Shown: positions 1-9,909 of the stretch, in pieces
Position numbering within the stretch: the first letter of the stretch is position 1
Layout: every line of letters starts with the position of its first letter
The notes under the pieces: model-generated
What the model was told of the DNA's origin: nothing
The model's input: the letters and a program-made list of their open reading frames with translations, nothing else
The model's database searches: none
Source: Bradyrhizobium sp. ISRA430
GTDB lineage: Bacteria > Pseudomonadota > Alphaproteobacteria > Rhizobiales > Xanthobacteraceae
Direction: 5' to 3'
Assembly (NCBI RefSeq): GCF_029909975.1
Contig: NZ_CP094516.1
Coordinates: forward strand, 7,666,501-7,730,500
DNA length: 64,000 nucleotides
Translations under genes and position numbers: made by a program

Positions 1-632
1 GTTGTGCCGGTTGGCCAGACTTGTTGCGAATTCGAGTGGCCCTCTAGAGCGCGTGGAAATCAAGTGACAGAAACATCGGCAAAAATAATCGACTGCCTAC
101 AGGGCCAGCAGGCTGGCTCGGTCTGAGCGCCTTCGCGACGACATCTCCTCGACCGCGACTCACGCTGCGCTTACAGCGGCCTGTCACTTTTGGACGTTCC
201 TGGCCTGGCATCCGTTTGCTTTGCTCGGTGCGCCAGCGCCGAAGCAGGAGCCTCACGAGTACCCCTAGGGCGCAGGCACGAAGATGTGCCCTAAGACGAA
301 GTCCCGTGCATCTGCACCTCGGTCCAGGTCGAGCCGTTACCGTTTGGAGAGACTGCAATCAGCCCAGAAACGCGTGCAGATGGTGGCTCGTCGCGAGCGC
401 CGCTCCTCGATCGAGGCGGCGGCCTGCATAGTCGCTGAACCTGTACGGGAAGACGAGCCATCGGGTAGTGAAATCGCGATGAGGAAGGTCTTGTCTCATG
501 ATTGCGCGACCATTGGACTGTTTTTGCGTTGTTCTCCAGTTCTTGAGAACTAGATCTCCATGCCCATGCCATTGACAGGTTTGTCCCGTCTTCTCTAGGA
601 AGCGCCGACGGTGTGTGGGGAGCGGATCCAAT
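1..632. other. leader region upstream of panB, no gene seen
   Basis: I see no convincing gene here; open frames on both strands have arginine- and serine-rich compositions typical of shadows. Two small signals lie close to panB: a perfect 6-bp-arm palindrome (AGTTCT TG AGAACT, 538-551) and a possible sigma-70 -35 box TTGACA at 572-577 with only a poor -10 candidate (TAGGAA) 18 bp further on. Neither is strong enough to call a promoter. Confidence 0.4.
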
Positions 633-1505
633 ATGAGCCACAGTTCAGAGCAGCCTCTAGAACGTGTCACGATTCCGGCACTGCAGCAGTGGAAGGATAA
701 AGGACGGCGTGTCGTGATGACCACCGCCTACGATGCGGTTGCGGCGCGCATCGCGGATCCCATTGTCGAGATCATCCTAGTCGGCGATAGCGTCGGAAAC
801 GTCTGCCTGGGATTCGACAACACGCTGCCCGTCAGCGTGGCCATGATGAATCATCACCTGGAGGCTGTTGCGCGCACAAGGCCTCGAGCCTTGCTCGTGG
901 CCGATATGCCGTTTCTTAGCTATCACCTCAGCCAAGAGGAGACGCTACGTAACGCCGGCGGTTTTCTGCAGCGTGGCGCCGATGCCGTGAAACTCGAGGG
1001 CGGAGCCAAGCGTCTCGCAATGGTGCGCGCTTTGGTCGATTGCGAAATTCCCGTAATGGGCCACCTTGGCCTCACTCCGCAGAGTGTCAATGTCATGGGT
1101 GGATTCAAGGTGCAGGGCCGCAACGCCGATGATGCCTTGCGTCTGCTCGATGATGCCCACCGTTTGCAGGAAGCCGGATGCTTCGCTCTCGTCCTGGAGG
1201 GGATCCCGGCCGAGCTCGCCGCGCGCGCAACTGAGTCCTTGAGGATACCGACCATCGGGATCGGAGCGGGGTCGAGTTGCTCGGGCCAAGTGCTCGTATT
1301 CCATGACGTATTGGGATTCTCTGAAGGCCATCGGGCCAAATTTGTTCGAGCCTATGCCAACGGCTTTCAGTTGATGCAGGAGGCACTGTCGCGCTGGGCT
1401 GCCGATGTTCGTGACGGTGCATTCCCCTCGCCACAAGAGTCCTATCGGCTTCCCGAGGACCTTCGCGACACGATCGCAAACTGGACTCCGTCCAGCTCAA
1501 TCTGA
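633..1505 (+). CDS. panB: 3-methyl-2-oxobutanoate hydroxymethyltransferase (PanB)
   Basis: PanB transfers a hydroxymethyl group from 5,10-methylene-tetrahydrofolate to 2-oxoisovalerate, giving ketopantoate, the first committed step of pantothenate and coenzyme A synthesis in the cytoplasm. The protein (about 290 residues, normal family length) shows the expected TIM-barrel motifs: VMTTAYDA near the N-terminus, the metal-binding ILVGDSVGNV segment, VADMPFLSY, DAVKLEGG, PVMGHLGLTPQSV and the IGIGAG glycine-rich segment. I chose the ATG at 633 because the family begins close to this point; an upstream in-frame ATG at 615 would add six residues. panC follows after 13 bp, so the two are almost certainly co-transcribed. 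Rhizobial replicons and islands sometimes carry an extra pan pair; whether this is the only copy cannot be told from the window. Confidence 0.95.
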   Translation: MSHSSEQPLERVTIPALQQWKDKGRRVVMTTAYDAVAARIADPIVEIILVGDSVGNVCLGFDNTLPVSVAMMNHHLEAVARTRPRALLVADMPFLSYHLSQEETLRNAGGFLQRGADAVKLEGGAKRLAMVRALVDCEIPVMGHLGLTPQSVNVMGGFKVQGRNADDALRLLDDAHRLQEAGCFALVLEGIPAELAARATESLRIPTIGIGAGSSCSGQVLVFHDVLGFSEGHRAKFVRAYANGFQLMQEALSRWAADVRDGAFPSPQESYRLPEDLRDTIANWTPSSSI

Positions 1506-1518
1506 TTCAGGGCGCAAC

Positions 1519-2412
1519 ATGCAAACAGTAACGACGATCGCAGAGCTCCGCCGCGCTCTCGCAAAGGCTCGCAATACTGACAGGCGCGTCGGCTTCGTGC
1601 CGACAATGGGCTATCTGCATGAGGGTCATCTGGCGCTTGTCACCGCGAGCCGGGCGCAATGCGACGTCACGGTCGTTAGCATCTTCGTCAACCCGACCCA
1701 GTTCGGACCGAACGAGGATCTCAACACCTATCCGCGCGACTTCCTGCGCGATGAAAAACTGTGCCGCGATGCGGGTGTTGCGATCGTCTTTGCGCCTGGT
1801 GCGCAGGAGGTCTATCCGGCTCAATTTGAGACCTTTGTTGAACCGGGTGAACTTGCAAAACCACTGTGCGGAGCGTTCAGACCTGGACACTTTCGCGGTG
1901 TCGCAACTGTCGTCTGCAAGCTGTTCAATATGGTGCAGCCGGATGTCGCGTTTTTCGGACAGAAGGACTTTCAGCAATGCGCGGTTGTACGACGCATGGC
2001 GATCGACCTTAATCTTCCCATCGAGATCGTCACGGTGCCTACCGTGCGCGAAGCTGACGGGCTCGCGATGAGCAGTCGCAACCGCTATCTCAACAAAGAG
2101 AAGCGTCGGCAGGCGGTTGCGATCAGTCGCGCTCTGCTCGCGGCAGAGTCCGCGTTTAAGGCCGGCGAGCGTGACGTCGAGAAGCTCGTAACAATTTCCA
2201 GGCGGCATTTGAATGAAGTCGATCGGGTGCAGTACGTTGAGCTCATCGATGCCGACACTCTCAAGGCGGTCGCGAGCCCCTTGACTCGCCCTGCGGCTCT
2301 TTGCGCGGCAGTCTACGTCGGCTCGACCCGCCTGATCGACAATGTAATCCTCAAGCCGGAAGCGAAATGCCTTAAGCTGAGCGCGCAAGCAGCCGATCTT
2401 GATTGGCTTTGA
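1519..2412 (+). CDS. panC: pantothenate synthetase (PanC)
   Basis: PanC condenses pantoate with beta-alanine using ATP through a pantoyl-adenylate intermediate, completing pantothenate synthesis. The 297-residue product has the family hallmarks: VGFVPTMGYLHEGH (the HxGH adenylation motif) near residue 30, SIFVNPTQFGPNEDL, GRFRGVATVV-type segment (here GHFRGVATVV), FFGQKDFQQ and MSSRNRYL, the KMSKS-like SSRN loop. The ATG at 1519 starts the protein at MQTVTTIAEL, the usual position; an open frame extends upstream into panB but is not supported by family alignment. It lies 13 bp behind panB, so a panBC operon is likely. No defect is visible in the catalytic motifs, and length is normal. Confidence 0.95.
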   Translation: MQTVTTIAELRRALAKARNTDRRVGFVPTMGYLHEGHLALVTASRAQCDVTVVSIFVNPTQFGPNEDLNTYPRDFLRDEKLCRDAGVAIVFAPGAQEVYPAQFETFVEPGELAKPLCGAFRPGHFRGVATVVCKLFNMVQPDVAFFGQKDFQQCAVVRRMAIDLNLPIEIVTVPTVREADGLAMSSRNRYLNKEKRRQAVAISRALLAAESAFKAGERDVEKLVTISRRHLNEVDRVQYVELIDADTLKAVASPLTRPAALCAAVYVGSTRLIDNVILKPEAKCLKLSAQAADLDWL

Positions 2413-2539
2413 TCTTTTTGGTCCTCGTTGGCCTGCGATGATGACAGCTAGCGCAAAGGGTTTCCAGCGTTCAAAGCGCCAAGGACGCACCTTCAGATCC
2501 TCGCCGGTTCAGATCAGCATGCACGTTGAAATCAATTCT

Positions 2540-2722
2540 CTAAGCTTCCCGGAAAGCAATAGAGAGGTTCTCGCAGATTGAGGCGAAAGTCTTTTTCTAT
2601 TCCTCGTTCTCGAAGCAAAATCGCGCTCCTTCATCTCCGCGTTCGATCCACCAGTCGACTCTCAGTCCTCGGGAAATATGGGAGGCTTCTCCCCGGCGTT
2701 CGCGTTGTGAGTTTTTCTGCAT
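2540..2722 (-). pseudogene. degenerate second copy of the small protein gene at 45.5 kb
   Basis: Read on the minus strand this segment encodes the same conserved small protein as 45504-45710: both share ISRGLRVDWWIER, GARFCFENEE and FASICENL[AS]IAFREA. Here a TCG codon of the intact copy is TAG (2597-2599), an in-frame amber stop in the middle of the conserved part. The N-terminal part has also diverged completely; homology starts near 2695. The function of the family is unknown to me. The nucleotide match extends about 100 bp past the coding stop on the left side, so a whole segment was duplicated rather than only the gene. Confidence 0.75.
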
Positions 2723-2951
2723 TCCGATGCAGTATTCCTGCGCCGTTCCGGCGATCAAGACGAGTAGCAAGAAGACCAGTTTGGATCCCTGCTCATCAAA
2801 GGCGCCTTATAGGATCGACCAAGCATGGAGACCACATCGCCCCAACCAATACCGCCGGCCGTTGAGCCGGCGCCTGCATACCGCAATAAGAATCCTGCGG
2901 CGGCCTCTTAAATCAATGGCTTAACACGGCGATGTTGCGGTCGTGTCGCCT

Positions 2952-3809
2952 TCACTCGTCAGGGTAGGCGTGCCGCCGGGAGCATGATGAAAGAAGATGT
3001 CGCCGGTGCCAGACTCTCCCGAGTGACATCTCCTGTTCCTCGGGGGAGGAGCCCCGGCGGCCCGCATACACGCCAACAAGCCATGGTTCGACAAATGCTT
3101 GCGGCGCCGGAGCAGGTAGGCCTCGAGAGTTGATCAGTGCTTTCCCGAAGTGCAGGACCGGCGAGCCAGACATCCCGTGACGCGTGGCCGAATCCACAAA
3201 GAAGATCGGCATCTGGCCTGCGATATTGACCAGAGGCTCCGAAGCGACGGAGCCACGCTTCCAAATCGCGAGAGTCCCCGGCAGGGCCAATCGTGGCGGA
3301 AAGCCAAGAATGAAGACCTCGGCTCCAACCGGCGCATATCCGTATTCCCAATAGTCGGACTTACCGTCTTTCGGGGGGTGATAGAGAACAGCAGCTTTGA
3401 AGGACGCAATGCGGCTCTTTTCTTCTTCGTAATTCGGCATCCAGTCATTGAGACAGATCACGCCGATGTCGACCTGTTGAGCCATGCCATCCTGGTTAAG
3501 GAAGCCGCAATGTTGTCACCACGTTGGCCGCCCATCTTTGACTACGGGCAGTTCAAGCTCCCGGAATTCCGCTGTTCTACGCGCACTATCTTGCGCAGAC
3601 CAGTGGCATCTCGGCCGTGTGGGAAAGCGGTGGTGCTCGTCCAGAAATGCTTCAGAGAAGGCATGTTTTCCAGATAGCACATGCCAATTGGTGACAAGGC
3701 CGTGCGTCTGCCCGAATTCATAGTAGAATCCTGTCGCCTTCGGCAACGGAACGTTGCGAAAAAATGGTTCGATCTGTGTGACGCGAAGAGATTGCTCGCT
3801 AACTGTCAA
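2952..3809 (-). pseudogene. trypsin-like serine protease, interrupted by a stop codon
   Basis: Two in-frame blocks on the minus strand make one trypsin-like (S1-type) protease. The first (3809-3516) carries the catalytic histidine context LVTNWHVLSG after a short N-terminus without an obvious signal peptide. The second (3485-2952) carries the nucleophile motif RHGMSGSPV (GxSG) and a preceding FILGFPP strand. They are in the same reading frame and are separated by a single TGA (3516-3518) in the context GRPTW-stop-QHCGF, where a Trp codon would fit. The last about 25 residues look out of frame (HRRHLLSSCSRR), so a second lesion near 3020 is likely. Restart at the ATG at 3485 would give a protein without the catalytic His. 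I treat it as a pseudogene; a sequencing error at the TGA is the alternative. Confidence 0.75.
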
Positions 3810-5051
3810 AGTCTGCTCACTTTCTAGAAAGGGGCGCGTTCAGTGCGCGCATCCTGATAAGTGCAAACCTCAGGTCTCGCCCAGGGCAACTAGAGTGTGC
3901 AAATCCGAGTCGCAGCCAATCACGACTCGCGCCCGTGCACGACACTTGTGCTTAACTAAAGCACGCATCTTCGGGCCGAACTGCTCGCTGTCCGACTAAA
4001 TTCGTGCTCCGAGCGATACTCTGGGCAACTTCGATCGTACGTCTTTGTCAGGAGTGACTTGCGACAAGCATTCACAGTAACACCTCGCCCTTCGGTGCAT
4101 GCGGTTGCGATTATCGTTTTCAGTCGTCAGAACAGCCTCGGCCGCCGAAATCCTGCAGTTTGACGCCGCTGACCGAACGATCGTAGCTCGCGAATCGCGT
4201 TAGCATCTTCATCGTCATGATCACCTCCGCGTGTGGCAATGATTACGGGAGGCCGACGCCGGGCCGGCCTCAAGCCCCCTTCAGAACCATGGCCGATTAC
4301 GATGCGCGAGCAACGAATCCAATTCCGGATTTTGTATAAGGGCCGAAGCTTCATCTGCTCGCGCACAGTGACTGGCATCAGAAAGTTGCGTCAGACGGTT
4401 ACTGTCCCGGGCTTTGGTGTCGAGATCGACTTGGCCATTTACAGTCAGCACAACGTTCATCCGATCTCGAGCATGGAGGACGCAGCCATCGGCATCGCCA
4501 CCCAAATGGTCGCGCGCGCCAGTCATCCTCGTACAGCCCGGCGCCGCAGTGCCCTACGCTCCTCGTCGTAGCTGTTTTCATGGGGATTCCAATAGGGGCC
4601 GAATGCGAGCTGCGTTCAGGTAAGGGCTAGCGCACCAGGTCAAGTGCCAATTGAGCCTTCCCTCGGGTAGCTACCGACGCGGCTTCATGCTCGATTCGAT
4701 GGATGCGTCGGTGGCTTATGTCACAGTCGAAGGGCGGAACCGTAAGAGCCGTTGTAGGTTTTCCGCTGTAGCGCCTCGCTTACACGGCTCACTCCGTACA
4801 ACTGTTATGCACCATGTTGCGCGCGAATCCTGCAGGCATGAGTAGAGAACTGCAGAATTTGTGCGTCCATTATTATCTGCTACGCCGCGCATCGCTGGAA
4901 GATGGTGATGACGATATCAGGTTCAAAAGTGGTGTTTCCAGAGTGCGGCACGCGCGCTCTCACCACTGGGGCGCATGTATGATTCAGATGACAGTCGAGT
5001 TCAACCTTATGTAACTAATCAGAACTAGGGGTTTCGCAAACGATCTCGCCT
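3810..5051. other. 1.2-kb stretch without a recognisable gene
   Basis: Several short open frames exist on both strands, for example plus-strand 4233-4571, but none has a recognisable motif, a good ribosome site or a family I know. The stretch may be decayed coding DNA. I see no tRNA, terminator or repeat in it. Confidence 0.4.
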
Positions 5052-7058
5052 TTGATTGGAAATCTGGTGCCCGCCCCAAAAATAGCGAAACGACTCGTAT
5101 CAACAGCTCGTCGCAGATTTCGACCGGCCCTGCGTACCCAGATCGCATTGCTGGGAATCGTGAGTGTGCTTGTCACAGGCGCGACTTGCATTGCCGGACT
5201 TGACTATCTCGCGAAGTCGCAGAGCGACGTAAGCGAGAGCGCCAATCTTCGCGCTCACCTCACATCTCTTTCCGAAGCCTTTCTTGAATCGCAACAGCTG
5301 GCTCTGGAGTTTCTGCGCAAGCGTGATGAAGCTATGGTCGCGCGACAAGCCCAGGGCGTCAAGAACGCGCTGGCGGACCTCAGCCAGATCGAGGAGCAGG
5401 CCGCTTCCTTGCCAGGAGGCGATCCCCTGAGAGACGTAACGTTCCTTCGCGCCGGGATCAACCTTTACGCGACTCGCTTTAACAACGTTGTCTCCGCGCA
5501 GCGGCTGCTTGGGCTTACGGAGAATGACGGGCTCCAAGGTAAGCTCCGCGAAGCCGTGCATCAGGCGGAAACGCGGCTTGCACGTTTCAACGAGCCACAC
5601 CTGACGGTGTTGATGTTAATGATGCGACGGTACGAAAAGGATTTCATGCTGCGTCATGAGGAGAAGTATCGTGATGAGCTGGAAAAGTGCGTCGCCGAAT
5701 TCGAGGCCGCGCTTGCTACCTCAGAGCTTCCTCCGGAATCCAGAGTGGAGTTGAAGAAGCTTGTTGCTTCTTATCGATCGAGCTTTTTGGCGTTAGTTGT
5801 ATCGCAACAGGCGCTGGATGACCAAGTTGACGATCTCGTCCAAATCTACGGCCGGAATCGTCCTCTTCTGTTGAAGGCGATCGCAGCCGCGGACGCTCGC
5901 GCTGTCTCCGCGGAGGATCATGCGTCGCGCCTCAGAGCGACTTTGGGTTGGGCAATCGGGCTAGCCACTCTCGCAATCGGCTTCGTTGCCGTGCTGATTG
6001 GGCAGAAGCTGGCGAAGCTGATAACCCGCATGAGCGCAGCAATGCGTCAACTCGCGGCTGGGCAATTCGATGTCACACTGCCGGGTCTTGGGCGTTCAGA
6101 CGAGATCGGCGACATGGCTCAGGCCATGGAAGAGTTTAAGGTCAGATCGAGGGAGAAACTGCAAGAAGAACTTGCGGTTAATCAGGAACAAGATCGCGCG
6201 GCCGCGAAGCGGCGCAAGGCGGAGCTTGGAGAGCTGGCCAGCACATTTGAATACGCCGTGAGCGGCGTCATCGATACAATGTCTTCCGCATCGACCGAGC
6301 TGGAGGCTTCCGCTCGAGAGCTGACGGATACGGCACACGTTACTCGGGAGATTTCTGATAACGTTGCTTCGGCGTCGGAGGAGGCGTCAGCCAATGTTCA
6401 GCTGGTTGCTGCCGCAACCGAAGAGATGATGGCATCCGCTTCCGAGATCGGCCGGCAGGTCGAGCAATCGACAGAGATCGCCAAGGGAGCCGTGCGCCAG
6501 GCTGAAGAAACGGATCGGCGGATGAAGCAGCTATCGGCTGCTGCAATCAAAGTCGGTGGCGTGGTTGACCTAATTGCAACGATCGCCAGGCAAACCAACC
6601 TCCTGGCGCTTAATGCAACAATCGAAGCTGCGCGGGCAGGCGGTGCCGGCCGCGGCTTTGCAGTTGTGGCGGTCGAGGTGAAGTCGTTAGCAACTCAGAC
6701 GGCAAACGCGACCGTCGAAATTGGAGAACGGATTGCTGACATTCAAGCAGCGACACTGGAGTCAGTCAGCGCCATCACAGACATCGGAAATAGTATTGGC
6801 AGAATCTCACAAATCGCATCAGCGGTTGCCGTTGCGATCGATCAACAGGGCGCGGTAACGAAGGATATTGCCCAGAATATTCAGCGTGCGGCCGCGATGT
6901 CGACGGCGGTCGCGGGCAACATCCGGCAGGTTGCGCAGAAGGCGTCCGTTACAGGTGCATCATCGTCGCAGGTGCTGACATCTGCCAATGTGCTTGCCCG
7001 AACCAGCCTTCGCCTCAAAGTCGAAGCCGATGACTTTCTCGCCGGGATCCGATCATGA
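5052..7058 (+). CDS. methyl-accepting chemotaxis protein with an HBM-like periplasmic sensor
   Basis: This is a transmembrane chemoreceptor of about 668 residues that would control CheA/CheW signalling. Order of parts: short basic N-terminus; TM1 at about residues 28-50 ([20 protein letters not shown]); a long helical periplasmic sensor to about residue 293; TM2 at about 296-317; HAMP to about 370; then the cytoplasmic coiled coil with the conserved hairpin tip [18 protein letters not shown] near residue 515. The periplasmic part contains [16 protein letters not shown], resembling the signature of helical bimodular (HBM) sensors, which bind organic acids or boric acid in known cases; the ligand here is unknown. 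The start shown is TTG; a GTG at 5067 is an equally good candidate and neither has a strong ribosome site. No che genes adjoin, so it must plug into a pathway encoded elsewhere. Confidence 0.92.
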   Translation: MIGNLVPAPKIAKRLVSTARRRFRPALRTQIALLGIVSVLVTGATCIAGLDYLAKSQSDVSESANLRAHLTSLSEAFLESQQLALEFLRKRDEAMVARQAQGVKNALADLSQIEEQAASLPGGDPLRDVTFLRAGINLYATRFNNVVSAQRLLGLTENDGLQGKLREAVHQAETRLARFNEPHLTVLMLMMRRYEKDFMLRHEEKYRDELEKCVAEFEAALATSELPPESRVELKKLVASYRSSFLALVVSQQALDDQVDDLVQIYGRNRPLLLKAIAAADARAVSAEDHASRLRATLGWAIGLATLAIGFVAVLIGQKLAKLITRMSAAMRQLAAGQFDVTLPGLGRSDEIGDMAQAMEEFKVRSREKLQEELAVNQEQDRAAAKRRKAELGELASTFEYAVSGVIDTMSSASTELEASARELTDTAHVTREISDNVASASEEASANVQLVAAATEEMMASASEIGRQVEQSTEIAKGAVRQAEETDRRMKQLSAAAIKVGGVVDLIATIARQTNLLALNATIEAARAGGAGRGFAVVAVEVKSLATQTANATVEIGERIADIQAATLESVSAITDIGNSIGRISQIASAVAVAIDQQGAVTKDIAQNIQRAAAMSTAVAGNIRQVAQKASVTGASSSQVLTSANVLARTSLRLKVEADDFLAGIRS

Positions 7059-7457
7059 TCCTTGCGCCGAGATGTTCCGCAAGCCTCGCTGATGGTGGAG
7101 GTAATAGAGCCAAATGCGTGGCATGATAGGCGCGATAGGAGAATGGGGGCAACTGCTCAGCCCACGAGACTATGGGGCCGGACATCCATAGACAGCTTGC
7201 GAAGCCTTCGGAATTGCTGCCGGGGGCAGCATTCGCGCTAACACAAATGGCCGCCGTCGTCGTCCGAAAGCGCTCACGATGCCGGAACATACCGAACTGA
7301 TCCTTGTGTTTTGACTTCCGATAGGTTTTAAGCCCCTCACTTCATGATCTCGGCGCGAACGAGAAGCGATTCGTGCGGCTTGCCTTGCTGGACTGACGTG
7401 ACGGAGCCGGCGTCGTTCAGCGTTTGAATCGTTCTGCGCTCCTCAAAGGAATCTATC
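7059..7457. other. intergenic region before the HU gene
   Basis: No gene is supported here. The only useful feature is the ribosome site of the HU gene, AAAGGA, about 8 bp before its ATG. Confidence 0.4.
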
Positions 7458-7760
7458 ATGGCAAAAATGACGAAGAACCAGCTAATTGACGCGATTGCTG
7501 AAGGAGCGCAGATATCCAAGACTGACGTAAAGGCCGTCATCGAGCAGCTGGCGACGGTAGGCTACAAGGAGTTGAACGAGTCCGGCGAGTTCGTCATTCC
7601 CGGCTTCGTCAAAATGTCGGTCGTGAACAAACCCGCTACGGAAGCCCGCAGCGGCATTAATCCTTTTACGAAGGAGCCGATGGAGTTCGCGGCCAAGCCG
7701 GCCAGCAAATCGGTTAAAGCGTCTCCGCTCAAGGTTGCCAAAGACGCAGTAGCGGTATGA
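7458..7760 (+). CDS. HU family DNA-binding protein
   Basis: A 100-residue histone-like protein that bends and compacts DNA as a dimer. The N-terminal helices (MTKNQLIDAIAEGAQISKTDVKAVIEQLATVGYKEL) and the beta-arm region are typical; the arm sequence NPFTKEPMEF replaces the common NPxTGE motif, and the arm is preceded by PGFVKMSVV. The C-terminus has a short lysine/alanine tail (KPASKSVKASPLKVAKDAVAV), as in several rhizobial HU paralogues. It sits alone with a clear ribosome site (AAAGGA) and flanking non-coding DNA. A specialised HU paralogue rather than the main housekeeping copy is likely but cannot be shown from this window. Confidence 0.93.
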   Translation: MAKMTKNQLIDAIAEGAQISKTDVKAVIEQLATVGYKELNESGEFVIPGFVKMSVVNKPATEARSGINPFTKEPMEFAAKPASKSVKASPLKVAKDAVAV

Positions 7761-7964
7761 TGAGGTCCGCTCGCCGTCAATAACTTGCACCTGGGCCAGA
7801 CGACGGACGGCCCTTTGGCACGGTAAGGCCGGGGCAGCGCTCCAGAGAGCCAAACGGATTGCATCACGAAATAAGGTTTGCGAAATACGATACACCGCTA
7901 TCGAAAGACTGCCGCAACTCTAAGGTCCGTGACGTCCGGCGAGCTGCCGGCGACGTAAGCGGGT

Positions 7965-7986
7965 CAGGCGATCACGCGATCGCCTG
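7965..7986. repeat. perfect 9-bp inverted repeat
   Basis: CAGGCGATC and GATCGCCTG flank a 4-base loop. The hairpin overlaps the stop codon of the monooxygenase remnant on the minus strand and lies about 200 bp downstream of the HU gene. There is no T-run after it on either strand, so it is a weak terminator candidate or a small palindromic repeat. Confidence 0.5.
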
Positions 7987-8165
7987 AATTGAGCTGGCGA
8001 ATATGCTCGCCGGGCGGCTCAGCCCGTAATGCTCACGCAGTGTCCTGCCAGTGTAGTCGTGACGAACAGGCCGCGTTTGCGCAAGATCGGCACGACCTGC
8101 TGGGCGAGAGGTCGAAGCCGCCCGGTAGCCAGGCGGCATGACGTTGAAGCCGTCGGCCGCGGGCT
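7972..8165 (-). pseudogene. C-terminal remnant of an NtaA/SnaA/DszA-type flavin monooxygenase
   Basis: On the minus strand the sequence reads ADGFNVMPP, then, after a change of frame, AQQVVPILRKRGLF, and then in the first frame DYTGRTLREHYGL before a TGA stop. These are the closing motifs of the FMNH2-dependent NtaA/SnaA/DszA-type (bacterial luciferase-like) monooxygenases, which desulfurise or dealkylate sulfonates and related compounds. At least two frameshifts lie within about 60 bp, and the rest of the gene is missing. The neighbouring permease fragment fits a former sulfonate-type uptake and oxidation operon that has been deleted. Confidence 0.7.
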
Positions 8166-8204
8166 TCGGACAACACTCGCTCTTATTGATCTCCCTGTTG
8201 ATCC

Positions 8205-8460
8205 GCGCTGATCGATCCGGTGTTTCTTCCGCCTTTCTCCGAAGTCATCGCTGCCGGCTGGCAACTCGCACAAACCGGTGAGCTCTATGACGACGTCTCC
8301 GCGAGCCTGCTGCGCGCCTTGAGCGGCTTCTCGTTATCCGTCGCGCTGATCGTGCCGCTTGGCCTTGCCGTCGGCTGGTATGCCCGGCTCGGCAATCTCC
8401 TGAATCAGTTCATCGAGATCTGCCGCAACACCGCGCCGCTCAAGGACCGCACCAAGGCTG
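8205..8460 (+). pseudogene. fragment of an SsuC/TauC-type ABC transporter permease
   Basis: The frame reads LIDPVFLPPFSEVIAAGWQL, then a DDVSASLLRALSGF segment, a hydrophobic SLSVALIVPLGLAVGW helix and QFIEICRNTAPL. This is the N-terminal third of the BPD_transp_1 permeases that import sulfonates, nitrate or taurine. After RNTAPL the family continues with a second membrane helix, but here the sequence changes to unrelated residues, so the gene is truncated. The N-terminal helix is also missing. It is a remnant, oriented opposite to the adjacent monooxygenase remnant. Confidence 0.75.
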
Positions 8461-9164
8461 TCCAAATGATGCTTGTCAATCACTCCCGGCGGCCGACCGC
8501 ACGATACCATCGCTCTTGTGCTGATGCCGGCCGTCAATGCTCACGATCTCGGCATGTAGGGAGGTGTTGGGCTCGTTTCTGGCTGGCTGCACTCGCCTGG
8601 ACCAACTCGTCGGGATCGGCAACCTGCGTCCGGCTCTGGGCGGCTGTTCAGATCAGTTGGATTTCCCAAGTTGGTTCCTTCAAGCAGCTCTCGAAGGCGA
8701 TCGATGCGAGCGATCCGGAGGACATCGGATGGCTTTATCATCAACATTGGGCTCCTTGCGCGAAGTGCGTCGATGAAGACGATACGGGCGCACAATACCG
8801 ATGCGTTGTCAGCGGGATTGATAGCCCATTGTCCCCATAGATCGACAGCGAGTCATAGCGGCATCTCGCAATAGGCGTGGGAAATAACGTGCTCGGTCAA
8901 CTGCCGGCGACGAAAGAGGCGACGCACGCAACGCCACCCGAAATGGTTGCCTCGCACTAGCTGCTGCCGCTGTAGAAATCAACTACGCGAACGGCCATCG
9001 CCGCTGCGCAGGCGGAAATCCGTCAAAAAAGGGCGATCAAGCGTGGAATTTATGCGTGAGCACTGCTGCTAGCCGCATTAATCAATACTCAAATGCCGCT
9101 AGGGTCAGCCAAACGCACTAAAAGCCAAGATGACGCGGAGTTCCTCCGGCCAAAGGAGATCGAA
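8461..9164. other. non-coding or decayed region after the permease remnant
   Basis: Open frames continue here but the translations are rich in Arg, Ser and Cys and resemble no family. Parts may be more decayed transporter or oxidase sequence. No confident feature. Confidence 0.35.
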
Positions 9165-9419
9165 ATGTCAGCTGACGGCGGCCTCGTGCTGAACAGGGGC
9201 GAAGAGACCTCCCTACTTAGGTATCTAACAAACTTCCGCATGACTATTGCAAGCCGCGAAGATGTGGACCCGCGCGGCAATAGCGCGCCATCTTCCGATC
9301 CGGCGAAGGACGCTCTTTTGGTTCGGAGCTGGGACGGCCGGATGCTGCATTCGACGAAACTAGAAACACTCCTGCGATTGAAGCCCATCGCAAAAGACAG
9401 AAGCAACGCAGGAATTTAG
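9165..9419 (+). CDS. small hypothetical protein (84 residues)
   Basis: A short open frame starting MSADGGLVLNRGEETSLLRY. Its main support is a very good ribosome site, AAAGGAG, 7 bases before the ATG at 9165; an upstream in-frame ATG at 9093 has none. The product has no signal peptide, membrane helix or motif that I recognise. Neighbours are remnants on the left and an empty 490-bp stretch on the right. It may be a real small gene or the intact start of a decayed one. Confidence 0.4.
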   Translation: MSADGGLVLNRGEETSLLRYLTNFRMTIASREDVDPRGNSAPSSDPAKDALLVRSWDGRMLHSTKLETLLRLKPIAKDRSNAGI

Positions 9420-9909
9420 GCATGAATGGGCGAACTGATGCATTTTGACGCAACAACATTCCTAAGCTGGCCGGCAAGCAAACTCGGCGGACATATTGGG
9501 TGACTAGCATGAGCTTGGCGGATTGGAACGTCGTTGTTTTTCGTTCAAGGCCGATTCAGAACGATGATGGCAGAACACAAGCAACCTCAGCTTCCTCGGT
9601 TCAGACCAGATGGAGAGCCGCCTGAAAGACCACACACCTAGTGCGCGATGCCCGCGAGCTATTGATGGCGAAGGACTTTATCTAAGGCAATGCCGGGAGC
9701 CGGCACATTTCGTGTTCGAAAGGGCTTGTCGAACGCCTGGTTGGAGCTGCCGACAGTAATGGACCAAAGCCGATCCGAACCCGATGCAACGCGGCCCAGG
9801 ATCATCTCTTACGCTTCGACAAAAATTTTGATCTCTCGTCCGGAGATAGTTGCAATCATGAAGGCTCCCGACTTATGGTAGATCCAATTGAAGGCTGTGG
9901 GGAAAAGCT
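9420..9909. other. intergenic, nothing recognised
   Basis: No supported gene, repeat or RNA. The last bases contain the ribosome site (GGGGA) for the nuclease at 9910. Confidence 0.4.

Noticed and set aside
227..245. Sigma-54-like TGGC ... TTGC near 210-225
   Set aside because: The GG to GC spacing is one base too short for a functional -24/-12 promoter.
4233..4571. Possible 112-residue protein before the chemoreceptor
   Set aside because: No ribosome site, no known motif, and overlapping frames of similar length on the other strand.
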